This document shows, piece by piece, positions 1 through 7,391 of a stretch of DNA of 53,911 bases (positions within the stretch are counted from its first letter, which is position 1; each line of letters opens with the position of its first letter). The DNA is taken from contig NZ_JAGL01000024.1 of assembly GCF_000526635.1 (NCBI RefSeq), forward strand, positions 230 to 54,140. Direction: 5' to 3'. The notes beneath the pieces are model-generated. The model worked only from the letters and a program-made list of their open reading frames with translations, was not told where the DNA came from and did not search any database. Origin of the DNA: Aminobacter sp. J41 (lineage in GTDB: Bacteria; Pseudomonadota; Alphaproteobacteria; Rhizobiales; Rhizobiaceae). Position numbers and translations under genes: made by a program.

Positions 1-53
1 ATGTCTTAGGGACAAACTGTTACCTATGTCTCCGGGTCGGACAGAAGTATCGC

Positions 54-127
54 TGGAGCGGGTGAAGGGAATCGAACCCTCGTCGTAAGCTTGGGAAGCT
101 TCTGCTCTACCATTGAGCTACACCCGC
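54..127 (-). tRNA. tRNA-Gly (anticodon CCC)
   Basis: Read on the minus strand this is a full cloverleaf: a 7-bp acceptor stem (GCGGGTG with CACCCGC), a D arm with GCTC/GAGC, an anticodon loop TTCCCAA with CCC at positions 34-36, the T-loop motif GGTTCGATTCC, and a genome-encoded CCA (54-56). CCC reads the glycine codon GGG. The outermost anticodon-stem pair appears to be a G-A mismatch, so the stem is 4 clear base pairs. Confidence 0.96.
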
Positions 128-138
128 GCGAGCCGCAT

Positions 139-167
139 TTCTGGTTCATCGGCCCCCTGCTTGTCAA
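139..167 (-). promoter_or_regulatory. candidate promoter of tRNA-Gly
   Basis: On the minus strand a perfect TTGACA (162-167) is followed after 17 nt by a weak -10 (CCAGAA, 139-144). A start about 7 nt further on would leave a leader of only a few nucleotides before the tRNA, as is usual for tRNA genes. The -10 match is poor, so this rests mainly on the -35 and the spacing. Confidence 0.45.
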
Positions 168-261
168 GCTGATTGCGACGCGGCGGTCAACGCCCGCATT
201 AAGCTTCATGTTACCCTGATCGCGATAAACCTCGCCGGGCTTTCCGGCTCGGGGAATCATC

Positions 262-1044
262 GTGAAGGCACTTGAATCGCTGATTCAGTCGCGCCGTTTC
301 GAATACGCGATAACGGCGCTCATCATCATCAATGCAATTACGCTGGGGCTCGAAACCTCGGCGGCGGTCATGGCGAGCTACGGTCACCTGCTCAAGGTGA
401 TCGACCATGCGGTCCTGACCGTGTTCGTCTTCGAGCTGTTGCTGCGGTTCATGGTCTACCGCACCAGCTTCTTCCGCGACCCGTGGCGCGTGTTCGATTT
501 CTTCGTCGTCGCGGTGGCGCTGCTGCCGGCGACCGGCAACCTCTCGGTATTACGGGCGCTGCGCATCCTGCGCGTGTTGCGCCTGGTCAGCATCATCCCG
601 TCGCTGCGCCGCGTCGTCAGCGGGCTCGTCTCGGCGCTGCCGGGCATGGGCTCGATCGTGCTCTTGCTGGGCCTTGTCTTCTATGTGTTCTCGGTGATGG
701 CGACGCAGATGTACGGCCATACCGATCCGGAAAAGTTCGGCACGCTGGCGGCGTCGGCCTACACGCTGTTCGAGGTGATGACGATGGATTCGTGGTCGAC
801 CGGCACCGTGCGGCCGATAATGGAAGCGCATCCGTGGGCGTGGACGTTCTTCCTGCCCTTCATCGTCGCGACGAGTTTTGCCGTCCTCAACCTGTTCATC
901 GGTATCATCGTCAACGCGATGCAGGTCGAAGCCGAGGCGATGATGCAGCAGGAGAGGTCGGACGACCAGGCAGAGCTGCTGAAGGAGATCAGGGCCCTGC
1001 GCGCAGAGGTCAGGGCGCTGCGCCGCGAAGACGCCGGCGCCTGA
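262..1044 (+). CDS. voltage-gated-type cation channel (bacterial Nav/ion_trans family)
   Basis: A 260-aa membrane protein with the six-helix plan of bacterial homotetrameric sodium channels (NaChBac/NavAb family). S4 lies at about residues 93-113 with arginines at every third position (LRALRILRVLRL). The pore helix is followed by the selectivity-filter stretch TMDSWS (174-179), S6 follows, and residues 215-255 form a charged C-terminal coiled coil that would assemble the tetramer. Characterised Na+-selective members usually carry TLESWS, so the Asp at the main acidic site is unusual. The start is a GTG at 262; the neighbours are divergent tRNA-Gly and convergent dcd, so it is probably monocistronic. 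The ion selectivity cannot be read with certainty. Confidence 0.9.
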   Translation: MKALESLIQSRRFEYAITALIIINAITLGLETSAAVMASYGHLLKVIDHAVLTVFVFELLLRFMVYRTSFFRDPWRVFDFFVVAVALLPATGNLSVLRALRILRVLRLVSIIPSLRRVVSGLVSALPGMGSIVLLLGLVFYVFSVMATQMYGHTDPEKFGTLAASAYTLFEVMTMDSWSTGTVRPIMEAHPWAWTFFLPFIVATSFAVLNLFIGIIVNAMQVEAEAMMQQERSDDQAELLKEIRALRAEVRALRREDAGA

Positions 1045-1047
1045 GCG

Positions 1048-2139
1048 TCAGGCGCGGAAATGCTTTGACAGCTTCAGGCCCTGCGCCTGGTAGTTGGACT
1101 TGAGATCAGCGCCATAGAGCTTGGCTGGCCGCGACAGCATGTGCTCGTAGACAAGGCGGCCGACGATCTGGCCGTGTTCGAGGATGAACGGGACTTCGTG
1201 GCTGCGCACTTCGAGCACCGCGCGGCTACCGGTGCCCCCTGCCGCCGAGTGGCCGAAGCCGGGATCGAAGAAGCCGGCATAGTGGACACGAAACTCGCCG
1301 ACGAGCGGATCGTACGGCGTCATCTCGGCCGCATAGTCCGGCGGGACGTGCACCGCCTCGCGGGAGACGAGGATGTAGAACTCGTCCGGATCGAGGATCA
1401 GTTCGTGGCGGCCGCGCACGTAGAGCGGCTCCCAGAAATCATGCACGTCCTGGGCCGCGCGCTTGTCGACGTCGATGACGGCGGTGTGGTGCTTGCCGCG
1501 ATAGCCGATCAGGCCGTCGCGGTCGCCCGAAAGGTCGATCGAGAGCGCGATGCCGCCATAGGTGATGCTCGGCGCCTCGGCGGCAACCAGCGTCTCGCGC
1601 TCGTGCAGCTCCTGCAGCTCGCTTTCGTTCAGCGTCGAATGCCCCTTGCGGAAGCGGATCTGCGACAGGCGCGAGCCGGGGCGCACGATGATCGGGAAGG
1701 TGCGCGGGCTGACTTCCAGGAACAGCTGGCCGCGGTAGCCTGCCGGGATCTTGTCGAACTCCTGCGCATGGTCCGCCATGACGCGGGTGAAGATGTCGAG
1801 GCGGCCGGTCGAGCTCTTCGGGTTGGCGGAGGCCGAAATGTCGTCGGGTAGCGCCAGCGTCTCGGCAAGCGGCACGATGTAGACGCAGCCCGTTTCCAGC
1901 ACCGTGCCGGCTTCGGTCAGATCGATCTCGTGCAGCTTCAGCCGGTCGAGTTTTTCGATGACGCTGCTGTTGGGGCCGGGCAGGAAGGAGGCGCGTACGC
2001 GGTAGGCCTTGGTGCCGAGCCTGAGGTCGAGGCTCGCGGGCTGGATCTGGTCAGGATCGAGCGCGCGCGACGAAGACAACGCACCTGCGTCAAAGAGTGC
2101 AGCAATGTCGCGATCCGGCAGGATTCCCGTAATACGCAC
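1048..2139 (-). CDS. dcd: 2'-deoxycytidine 5'-triphosphate deaminase, two-domain form
   Basis: Deaminates dCTP to dUTP, feeding thymidylate synthesis. At 363 aa it is about twice the length of the common trimeric enzyme and matches the double-length alphaproteobacterial family. The first half has SLDLRLG and the nucleotide-binding signature NPKSSTGR followed by LDIFTR; the second half repeats the fold (LEVRSHEVPFILEHGQIVG). The GTG start has a GAGGT Shine-Dalgarno about 6 nt upstream. It is divergent from metZ across an 80-nt spacer before the SAM-II riboswitch, and convergent with the channel gene (3-nt gap). Confidence 0.92.
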   Translation of the reverse strand: MRITGILPDRDIAALFDAGALSSSRALDPDQIQPASLDLRLGTKAYRVRASFLPGPNSSVIEKLDRLKLHEIDLTEAGTVLETGCVYIVPLAETLALPDDISASANPKSSTGRLDIFTRVMADHAQEFDKIPAGYRGQLFLEVSPRTFPIIVRPGSRLSQIRFRKGHSTLNESELQELHERETLVAAEAPSITYGGIALSIDLSGDRDGLIGYRGKHHTAVIDVDKRAAQDVHDFWEPLYVRGRHELILDPDEFYILVSREAVHVPPDYAAEMTPYDPLVGEFRVHYAGFFDPGFGHSAAGGTGSRAVLEVRSHEVPFILEHGQIVGRLVYEHMLSRPAKLYGADLKSNYQAQGLKLSKHFRA

Positions 2140-2184
2140 GGCGGTACCTCATGTTTGACCGGCGAGGTTTAACGACCTCGGCAA

Positions 2185-2211
2185 TTGACGCAAGCTCTGT
2201 CGAGGGATAAA
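2185..2211 (+). promoter_or_regulatory. weak candidate promoter for the SAM-II/metZ transcript
   Basis: TTGACG (2185-2190) is followed after 15 nt by GATAAA (2206-2211). The spacing is short and the -10 imperfect, but the position, just ahead of the riboswitch, is right for the metZ leader. It overlaps a perfect inverted repeat (2204-2225). Confidence 0.35.
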
Positions 2212-2225
2212 GGACCCTTTATCCC
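2204..2225 (+). repeat. perfect 10-bp inverted repeat abutting the riboswitch
   Basis: GGGATAAAGG (2204-2213) and its exact complement CCTTTATCCC (2216-2225) are separated by AC. The 3' arm runs into the first bases of the SAM-II aptamer, and its core CCCTTTA (2215-2221) is also complementary to TAAAGGG (2270-2276) at the aptamer's 3' end. It may be a protein operator or an RNA hairpin that competes with the riboswitch fold. Confidence 0.75.
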
Positions 2226-2276
2226 GTGGTGATTTGCCGGTCGGCTTGCAGCCACGTTAAATAAGTCGCTAAAGGG
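2223..2276 (+). promoter_or_regulatory. SAM-II riboswitch
   Basis: The element matches the alphaproteobacterial SAM-II (metA motif) consensus: GTGGTGATTTG, a short loop, GGCTTGCAGCCACG closing P1, then TTAAA and AAGTCGCTAAA forming the pseudoknot. SAM-II elements precede metA, metX and metZ genes and lower their expression when S-adenosylmethionine is plentiful. Here it is followed 13 nt later by an intrinsic terminator and then metZ. Confidence 0.95.
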
Positions 2277-2289
2277 ACCGCTATGGAGG

Positions 2290-2321
2290 AACCGGCATGC
2301 GACTTCGCGGCCGGTTTTTTT
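2290..2321 (+). terminator. intrinsic terminator, expression platform of the SAM-II riboswitch
   Basis: AACCGGC (2290-2296) pairs perfectly with GCCGGTT (2310-2316), with an inner GCG/CGC stem around ACTT, followed by a T run to 2321. It lies between the aptamer and the metZ start, which fits control by premature termination and excludes any metZ start upstream of it. Confidence 0.85.
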
Positions 2322-2336
2322 GTATTCAGGTGTAAG

Positions 2337-3521
2337 ATGACCAACGAAGCGAAGCGCAACTGGAAGCCGGCAACCACACTCGTGCATGGCGGCACCGTCC
2401 GCACGCCGTATGGCGAGACGTCGGAAGCGCTGTTCCTCACCCAGGGTTTCGTCTACGAGACCGCCGGCGCCGCGGAGCGACGCTTCAAGGACGAAGAGCC
2501 TGGCTTCATCTACTCGCGCTACGCGAACCCGACCGTCGACATGTTCGAAAAGCGCATGTGCGCGCTTGAGGGCGCAGAGGATGCGCGCGCAATGGCGTCG
2601 GGCATGGCCGCGGTTGCCGCCGCGCTGCTTTGCAGCGTCAAGGCTGGCGACCACGTCGTTGCCGCCCGCGCACTGTTCGGCTCCTGCCGCTGGATCGTCG
2701 AGAAGCTGATGCCGAAGTACGGCATCGAAACGACTTTGGTCGACGGCACGAAGATCGACGAGTGGGAGCAGGCGGTTCGCCCGAACACCAAGCTGTTCTT
2801 CTTCGAGAGCCCGACTAACCCGACGCTCGAGGTCATCGACATCGCTGCCGTGGCGAAGATCGCCAACAGCATCGGCGCGCGCGTCGTCGTCGACAACGTC
2901 TTCGCCACCCCGCTGCATCAGAAGCCGCTCGAACTCGGCGCGCATGTCGTCGTCTACTCGGCCACCAAGCACATTGACGGCCAGGGCCGCTGCCTCGGCG
3001 GCGTCGTGCTCTCCGACAAGCAGTGGATCGACGAGAACCTTCACGACTATTTCCGCCACACCGGCCCGTCGCTGTCGCCGTTCAACGCCTGGACGCTGCT
3101 GAAGGGCCTGGAGACCCTGCCGCTGCGCGTGCGTCAGCAGTCGGAAAGCGCCCTGAAGATCGCTGACTTCCTCGCCAGCCATCCGAAGATCGAGCGCGTC
3201 ATCTATCCGGGCCGCAAGGATCACCCGCAGGCCGATCTCATTGCCCGCCAGATGAAGGGCGGCTCGACGCTGATCTGCTTCGACGTCAAGGGTGGCAAGG
3301 ACGGCGCGTTCAAGTTTGCCGACGCGCTGGAGATCATCAAGATCTCCAACAATCTCGGCGACGCCAAGAGCCTGATCACCCACCCGTCGACCACGACGCA
3401 CAAGAACCTCGGCGAGGAGGCCCGCGTTGCAATCGGCATCTACGGTGGCACAATGCGGCTGTCCGTGGGTCTCGAGGATACCGACGACCTGATCGCGGAT
3501 ATCGACCGCGCGCTGGGCTGA
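2337..3521 (+). CDS. metZ: O-succinylhomoserine sulfhydrylase
   Basis: A PLP enzyme that makes homocysteine from O-succinylhomoserine and sulfide in methionine synthesis. The 394-aa protein has the Cys/Met-metabolism PLP fold; the PLP lysine is K211 in YSATKH, and [14 protein letters not shown] and MRLSVGLED are typical of the family. The ATG at 2337 is chosen because an earlier in-frame ATG (2283) falls at the riboswitch terminator; AGGTG lies just upstream. A SAM-II riboswitch controls the transcript. apaG follows after 44 nt. The substrate (succinyl rather than acetyl ester) follows from family resemblance and the rhizobial context. Confidence 0.94.
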   Translation: MTNEAKRNWKPATTLVHGGTVRTPYGETSEALFLTQGFVYETAGAAERRFKDEEPGFIYSRYANPTVDMFEKRMCALEGAEDARAMASGMAAVAAALLCSVKAGDHVVAARALFGSCRWIVEKLMPKYGIETTLVDGTKIDEWEQAVRPNTKLFFFESPTNPTLEVIDIAAVAKIANSIGARVVVDNVFATPLHQKPLELGAHVVVYSATKHIDGQGRCLGGVVLSDKQWIDENLHDYFRHTGPSLSPFNAWTLLKGLETLPLRVRQQSESALKIADFLASHPKIERVIYPGRKDHPQADLIARQMKGGSTLICFDVKGGKDGAFKFADALEIIKISNNLGDAKSLITHPSTTTHKNLGEEARVAIGIYGGTMRLSVGLEDTDDLIADIDRALG

Positions 3522-3565
3522 CCCAGATAACGTCATGCGCCAGCAGCGTTAGGGACAGGCAGCAG

Positions 3566-3958
3566 ATGTACCGGTGCACGACGCGCGACATCGAGGTTGA
3601 GGTCGAGCCGTTCTTCCTGCCCGACCGTTCGGACCCGGACGAAAGCCATTTCGTCTGGGGCTATCGGGTGACGATCGTCAACAACTCGCCGATGCGCGTT
3701 CAGCTGCTCGAACGCTATTGGCGCATCACCGACGGCCTCGGCCGCGTCGAGGAAGTGCGCGGGGAGGGCGTCGTGGGCGAACAGCCGGAACTCAATCCCG
3801 GCGACAGCTATCAGTACACTTCCGGCTGCCCTCTGCGCACGCCCTCCGGCATCATGCTCGGCACCTACACGATGGAGACCGAGAGCGGCGAACGCTTTGA
3901 GGTCGACATCCCGGCCTTTTCGCTCGACCTGCCGGATGCGGCGCGGTCGCTGAACTGA
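3566..3958 (+). CDS. apaG: ApaG domain protein
   Basis: 130 aa, the usual length of ApaG, a single immunoglobulin-like beta-sandwich whose biochemical role is unsettled. In enterobacteria it is linked to Co2+ resistance and Mg2+ efflux. Recognisable segments are [12 protein letters not shown] near the N-terminus, [11 protein letters not shown], and the C-terminal GSYxM-like block [20 protein letters not shown]. It lies 44 nt after metZ on the same strand and is likely read through from it. A repeat-rich spacer follows. Confidence 0.93.
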   Translation: MYRCTTRDIEVEVEPFFLPDRSDPDESHFVWGYRVTIVNNSPMRVQLLERYWRITDGLGRVEEVRGEGVVGEQPELNPGDSYQYTSGCPLRTPSGIMLGTYTMETESGERFEVDIPAFSLDLPDAARSLN

Positions 3959-4070
3959 GGGGCGTGCTGGGGCGCGCCGCAGGAACCGGGGCTGTCTTTA
4001 CGGCCTCGCACTCGTGCCTGATTTTGCTGGTTCCGCTCGCGAATGCGCGTCACCGCCGGCTCTCCACGAC

Positions 4071-4119
4071 GCCCCCTCCGGCGCTTCGCGCCACCTCCCC
4101 CATAAATGGGGGAGGATCC
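4071..4119. repeat. palindromic repeat family A, copy 1
   Basis: Two adjacent hairpins: a variable one (GGCGC TTCG GCGCC-like) flanked by GCCCCCTCC, then the conserved CCTCCCCCATAAATGGGGGAGG followed by GATCC. Related copies lie at 19843-19891, 20012-20079, 20173-20221, 53484-53533 and 53641-53698. It is intergenic, in the 421-bp gap between apaG and the next gene. Confidence 0.8.
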
Positions 4120-4159
4120 TCGCGCAGAGCCCGTGGGTACGCCGTGTGCGCCCTTTAGC

Positions 4160-4334
4160 GTTCAGGCATGGATCGTCGGGTCAAGCCCGACGATGACGAA
4201 GGTGAGACGTGGGTGCCGGCGCTATCCACGTCCCGTCGGCAAAAGCGGTGATGGATGCGCGGCCGGTGGAGGTTTTTCCGTCCCGCCTTTCCTATCGTCA
4301 TCGTCGGGCTTGACCCGACGATCCATGCCGGAAC
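4160..4334. repeat. composite palindromic repeat family B (two inverted copies plus spacer)
   Basis: Two copies of a hairpin unit lie in opposite orientation: GGCATGGATCGTCGGG..CCCGACGATGACG (4160-4200) and its inverse (4293-4334), about 90 bp apart. The spacer resembles, in reverse orientation, the spacer of the composite at 19503-19803. The arrangement resembles bacterial interspersed mosaic elements built from REP units. No gene is visible inside. Confidence 0.75.
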
Positions 4335-4379
4335 GTTTGCGCTCGCGGGGCGCTGGCGATGATGCGCTGCCGAGCGGGT

Positions 4380-4649
4380 CTACGCTTCTTCCTGCAGGTC
4401 GTCCGGTTCCGGCTCGGGGAACAGCTTGCGGTCCATGAGCGAGCGGCCGAAGCGGTAGAGGATGTCGGCGGCCAGTTCGCGGCGTTCGCCGATCAGCCGG
4501 TTGTAGGCCTTGCCCGCTTCGAAGTTCATCTGGCGGTGCGCCTGCGGGTCCAGACGGTGGATCGACTGCGCGAGGCAGATCGCGATCTCGCAGACCGCCT
4601 CGGCGATTTCTTCGCGCATCTCGGCGCGGGTTGGGAAATTCTCGGCCAT
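4380..4649 (-). CDS. small conserved-looking protein of unknown function
   Basis: 89 aa, soluble and mostly helical by composition, with a charged N-terminal region (MAENFPTRAEMREEIAEAV) and an acidic, proline-containing C-terminus (EPEPDDLQEEA). There is no signal peptide, membrane segment or catalytic motif I recognise. Codon use matches the neighbourhood, which favours a real gene. It lies alone between repeats and a 314-bp stretch (4650-4963) in which I see only a terminator. Confidence 0.65.
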   Translation of the reverse strand: MAENFPTRAEMREEIAEAVCEIAICLAQSIHRLDPQAHRQMNFEAGKAYNRLIGERRELAADILYRFGRSLMDRKLFPEPEPDDLQEEA

Positions 4650-4913
4650 CCGTAAATCGCCTGCTAGCCCTTGCTCGGAGCAGGACTCTGCACGGCAGCA
4701 GTTAACTATTCAATACACGCGGGGATTTGCGGGGGCTTCTGCGGGATCGGACACCCGGCAAGGTGCCGGGCGGAGCAGGGGAGCGCTGCTGAACCCTGAC
4801 GGTACGGCCTGGCGGATCTGGCGCGCGGGACGGCGATGTGCGTCCTCGGGAAGATTCGGAGAGAAGGTAATGGACGCGGGAGGTTCAGTCCTCACGACCC
4901 TGACGCCGAAGAC

Positions 4914-4941
4914 AAAAAAGCCCGGCATCAACTGCCGGGCT
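4914..4941 (-). terminator. intrinsic terminator of the 55-aa small ORF
   Basis: AGCCCGGCA and TGCCGGGCT pair perfectly over 9 bp around a 5-nt loop; on the minus strand the hairpin is followed by six T. It lies 22 nt after the stop of the small ORF at 4964-5131. Confidence 0.85.
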
Positions 4942-4963
4942 CTTCTTTCTCTGCCGACGCTTG

Positions 4964-5131
4964 CTAGCGCTGGAAGGTGCGCTCGCAGGAGCCTCCCATC
5001 CAGTCCTGGCACGCCAGGCTTGCGCGCTGCGCGTCGCGTATTCCCATTTGATCGGAATGTTCGACCAGCTCCGAGAAGCCCCAGCCGAAGGCTGCGGCAC
5101 CAAGAACTATGAGGAGTATCTTCAGCGTCAT
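4964..5131 (-). CDS. small membrane-anchored protein (55 aa), unknown
   Basis: An open frame of 55 codons starting MTLKILLIVLGAAAFGWGFSE and ending CERTFQR. Residues 4-19 form one hydrophobic helix, either a signal anchor or a cleaved signal; the remaining 35 residues are polar and contain two cysteines (about 41 and 49), which could pair in the periplasm. An intrinsic terminator follows the stop codon at once, supporting a short independent transcript. I do not recognise the family. Confidence 0.6.
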   Translation of the reverse strand: MTLKILLIVLGAAAFGWGFSELVEHSDQMGIRDAQRASLACQDWMGGSCERTFQR

Positions 5132-5256
5132 CGTCTGTCCGGTTTCGTGCTGGCCCGCACCGCCCGGTTGCCCATGCCAAACATGGCCCCATCCGGTTCA
5201 CGAAGGCTTACTCGAATATTAACCATCCGGTTGGGACGATGACCAGACCGAATGAT

Positions 5257-5285
5257 CTGCCGCATACGTAAATTGTATGCGGCAG
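5257..5285. terminator. 11-bp perfect hairpin downstream of hslO
   Basis: CTGCCGCATAC and GTATGCGGCAG are separated by 7 nt, about 10 nt past the hslO stop codon. There is no T run on the hslO strand, so it may be a factor-dependent or mRNA-stabilising 3' end rather than a classical terminator. Confidence 0.55.
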
Positions 5286-5294
5286 GAGTAATTT

Positions 5295-6284
5295 TTATTG
5301 ATCCGCCGGAGCAAACTCGGACGGGTCGAAGTCGTAGCTCACCGAGCAGAACTCGCAGGTGACCTTGATCTTCCCGTCTTCGGTGCTCTCCTTGATCTCC
5401 TCGGCGGTAAAGCCGGAGAGGATGCCCTGGATGCGATCGCGCGAGCAGGAGCACTGGTCGCGAACGGTCGTGCCCTCGAACACGCGCACGCCGTGCTCGT
5501 GGAAAAGACGGAAGAGCAGGCGCTCGGCGCCGACGGTCGGATCGATCAGCTCGTCGGCCTCGATGGTCGACATCAGCATCCGCGTCTCGTTCCACGCGTC
5601 ATCGGCGGTCTGGCCGTTGTCGCCATTGTCGCCATCGCCGCCGTGCAGGTCGGGCAGGCGGGCGCGCTCCGGGGCTGCCGGCAGGAACTGCGTCAGCAGG
5701 CCGCCTGCGCGCCAGCGGGTGCCGCCGCCTTCGCCGCGGACCATCTGCCGCGCGACCGCAAGGCGCACGTCGGTCGGGATCTGCTCCGACTGGCGGAAGT
5801 ATATGCGCGCGGCTTCCTCGAGCGAGGTCTGATCGAGGGGGACGATGCCCTGGTAGCGCTGCATGTGCGCGCCCTGGTCGACGGTCAGCGCAAGCACGCC
5901 CTTGCCAAGGAGGTCCTCGGTCGAGGTCTTGCCGGCGGCAATGGCTTCGGCAACCTGCGCCTCGTCGTAGCTCGCATAGGCGCGCAGCGCATGCGGCGTC
6001 GTGAAGTCGGCGACCAGCATGCTGACCGGGCCGTCGGACCGGGTCTGCACGATGAACTTGCCCTGGAATTTCAGCGACGTGCCGAGCAGCACGGTGAGCG
6101 CCATCGCCTCGGCGAGGAGGCGGGCGACCGGCTCGGGATAGTCATGGCGCGACAGGATCGAGTCCAGCAACGGGCCGAGCTGAACCGCGCGCCCGCGTAT
6201 GTCGAGCGCTTCCACCGCGAACGGAACAACATGATCGTCGCCGGCGAATCCGAATTCGCCGAGATGTCTTTGGGTCTCAGCCAC
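5295..6284 (-). CDS. hslO: redox-regulated chaperone Hsp33
   Basis: A cytosolic holdase chaperone activated by oxidation. The 329-aa protein has the Hsp33 N-terminal fold, the linker, and the C-terminal zinc centre made of C278 and C280 (CSCSRDR) and C310 and C313 (CEFC). In the reduced form these bind Zn2+; oxidation releases it and exposes the client site. It is the last gene of the argD-argF-hslO minus-strand cluster, a common rhizobial order, but is separated from argF by 189 nt, so it may have its own promoter. Confidence 0.95.
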   Translation of the reverse strand: MAETQRHLGEFGFAGDDHVVPFAVEALDIRGRAVQLGPLLDSILSRHDYPEPVARLLAEAMALTVLLGTSLKFQGKFIVQTRSDGPVSMLVADFTTPHALRAYASYDEAQVAEAIAAGKTSTEDLLGKGVLALTVDQGAHMQRYQGIVPLDQTSLEEAARIYFRQSEQIPTDVRLAVARQMVRGEGGGTRWRAGGLLTQFLPAAPERARLPDLHGGDGDNGDNGQTADDAWNETRMLMSTIEADELIDPTVGAERLLFRLFHEHGVRVFEGTTVRDQCSCSRDRIQGILSGFTAEEIKESTEDGKIKVTCEFCSVSYDFDPSEFAPADQ

Positions 6285-6437
6285 TGGAGTATCCTGTCAG
6301 TTATGCCTGCGTCGCTGGTTGGCGCGGGGTCGTTTGTCGGGTTTTGCGTTGAGATGCGGCCCTTTGCAAGAGGGCCGGCACGCATTGACCTTGCGCATCG
6401 GGGTGATGTCGCACACCGATCAGGCGCTCAAGATCCT

Positions 6438-6466
6438 GGTGAGCCCCTCAGATAGGAAGGCTCACC
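6438..6466. repeat. inverted repeat after argF
   Basis: GGTGAGCC (6438-6445) and GGCTCACC (6459-6466) form a perfect 8-bp stem beginning 7 nt past the argF stop. It lacks a T tract. It may mark the argF mRNA 3' end or allow partial read-through into hslO. Confidence 0.5.
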
Positions 6467-6473
6467 TTCCGGA

Positions 6474-7391
6474 TCAAGCGCGGAAGCACCAGGCGATGAC
6501 CGCCTTCTGGGCGTGCAGCCGGTTCTCGGCTTCGTCGAACACGACCGAGTGCGGGCCGTCGATCACCTCGTCGGTGACCTCCTCACCGCGATGGGCAGGC
6601 AGGCAGTGCATGAACAGCGCGTCTGGCTTGGCGCGCTCCATCAGCTTGGCGTTCACCTGATAAGGCATGAAGACGTTGTTGCCGCGGGCGCGGTGCTCCT
6701 GGCCCATCGACACCCAGGTGTCGGTGACGACGCAATCAGCGCCTTCGACGGCCTCTTCGGCCGAGCGGGTCAACTGGATGCGGCCGCCATTGGCGAGCGC
6801 CCAGTCGAGATATTTCTGCGACGGCTCGCTGCCTTCCGGAACGGCGATGTTCAGGCGGAAGCCGAAGCGGGCCGACGCCTCCATCAGCGAGTGCAGCACG
6901 TTGTTGCCGTCGCCGGTCCAGGCGAAAAGCTTGTCGCGGACGGGGCCGCGATGCTCTTCGAAGGTCATGATGTCAGCCATGATCTGGCACGGATGCGTGT
7001 CGTCGGTCAGCGCGTTGATGACCGGCACGGTCGCATGCTCGGCGAGCTCCAGCAGGCGCGAGTGCTCCGTCGTGCGGATCATGATCGCATCGACGTAGCG
7101 GGAAAGAACGCGGGCGGTATCGGCAATCGTCTCCGAGCGGCCGAGCTGCATCTCGGTGCCCGTCAGCATGATCGTTTCGCCGCCGAGCTGGCGCATGCCG
7201 ACGTCGAACGAGACGCGCGTGCGGGTCGACGGCTTTTCGAAGATCATCGCCAGCACCTTGCCGGCGAGCGGCTTCGAGACTTCGCCAGCCTTCAGGCGGT
7301 GCTTGCGTGCTGCGGCGTCATCGAGGATCTGGCGCAGGTCTTCGGCCGAGACGGCCGACAGGTCGGTGAAATGCCGGTAGTCCCTGTTCAT
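6474..7391 (-). CDS. argF: ornithine carbamoyltransferase
   Basis: Joins ornithine and carbamoyl phosphate to give citrulline in arginine synthesis. At 305 aa it has the standard length. The carbamoyl-phosphate loop is [14 protein letters not shown], the ornithine-side motif is [11 protein letters not shown], and HPCQIMAD is conserved. The ATG start overlaps the argD stop codon (TAATG), so the two are translationally coupled. Confidence 0.96.
   Translation of the reverse strand: MNRDYRHFTDLSAVSAEDLRQILDDAAARKHRLKAGEVSKPLAGKVLAMIFEKPSTRTRVSFDVGMRQLGGETIMLTGTEMQLGRSETIADTARVLSRYVDAIMIRTTEHSRLLELAEHATVPVINALTDDTHPCQIMADIMTFEEHRGPVRDKLFAWTGDGNNVLHSLMEASARFGFRLNIAVPEGSEPSQKYLDWALANGGRIQLTRSAEEAVEGADCVVTDTWVSMGQEHRARGNNVFMPYQVNAKLMERAKPDALFMHCLPAHRGEEVTDEVIDGPHSVVFDEAENRLHAQKAVIAWCFRA

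Noticed and set aside
2283-2336. Upstream ATG extending metZ by 18 residues
   Set aside because: The extension would cross the intrinsic terminator of the SAM-II riboswitch and has no family resemblance.
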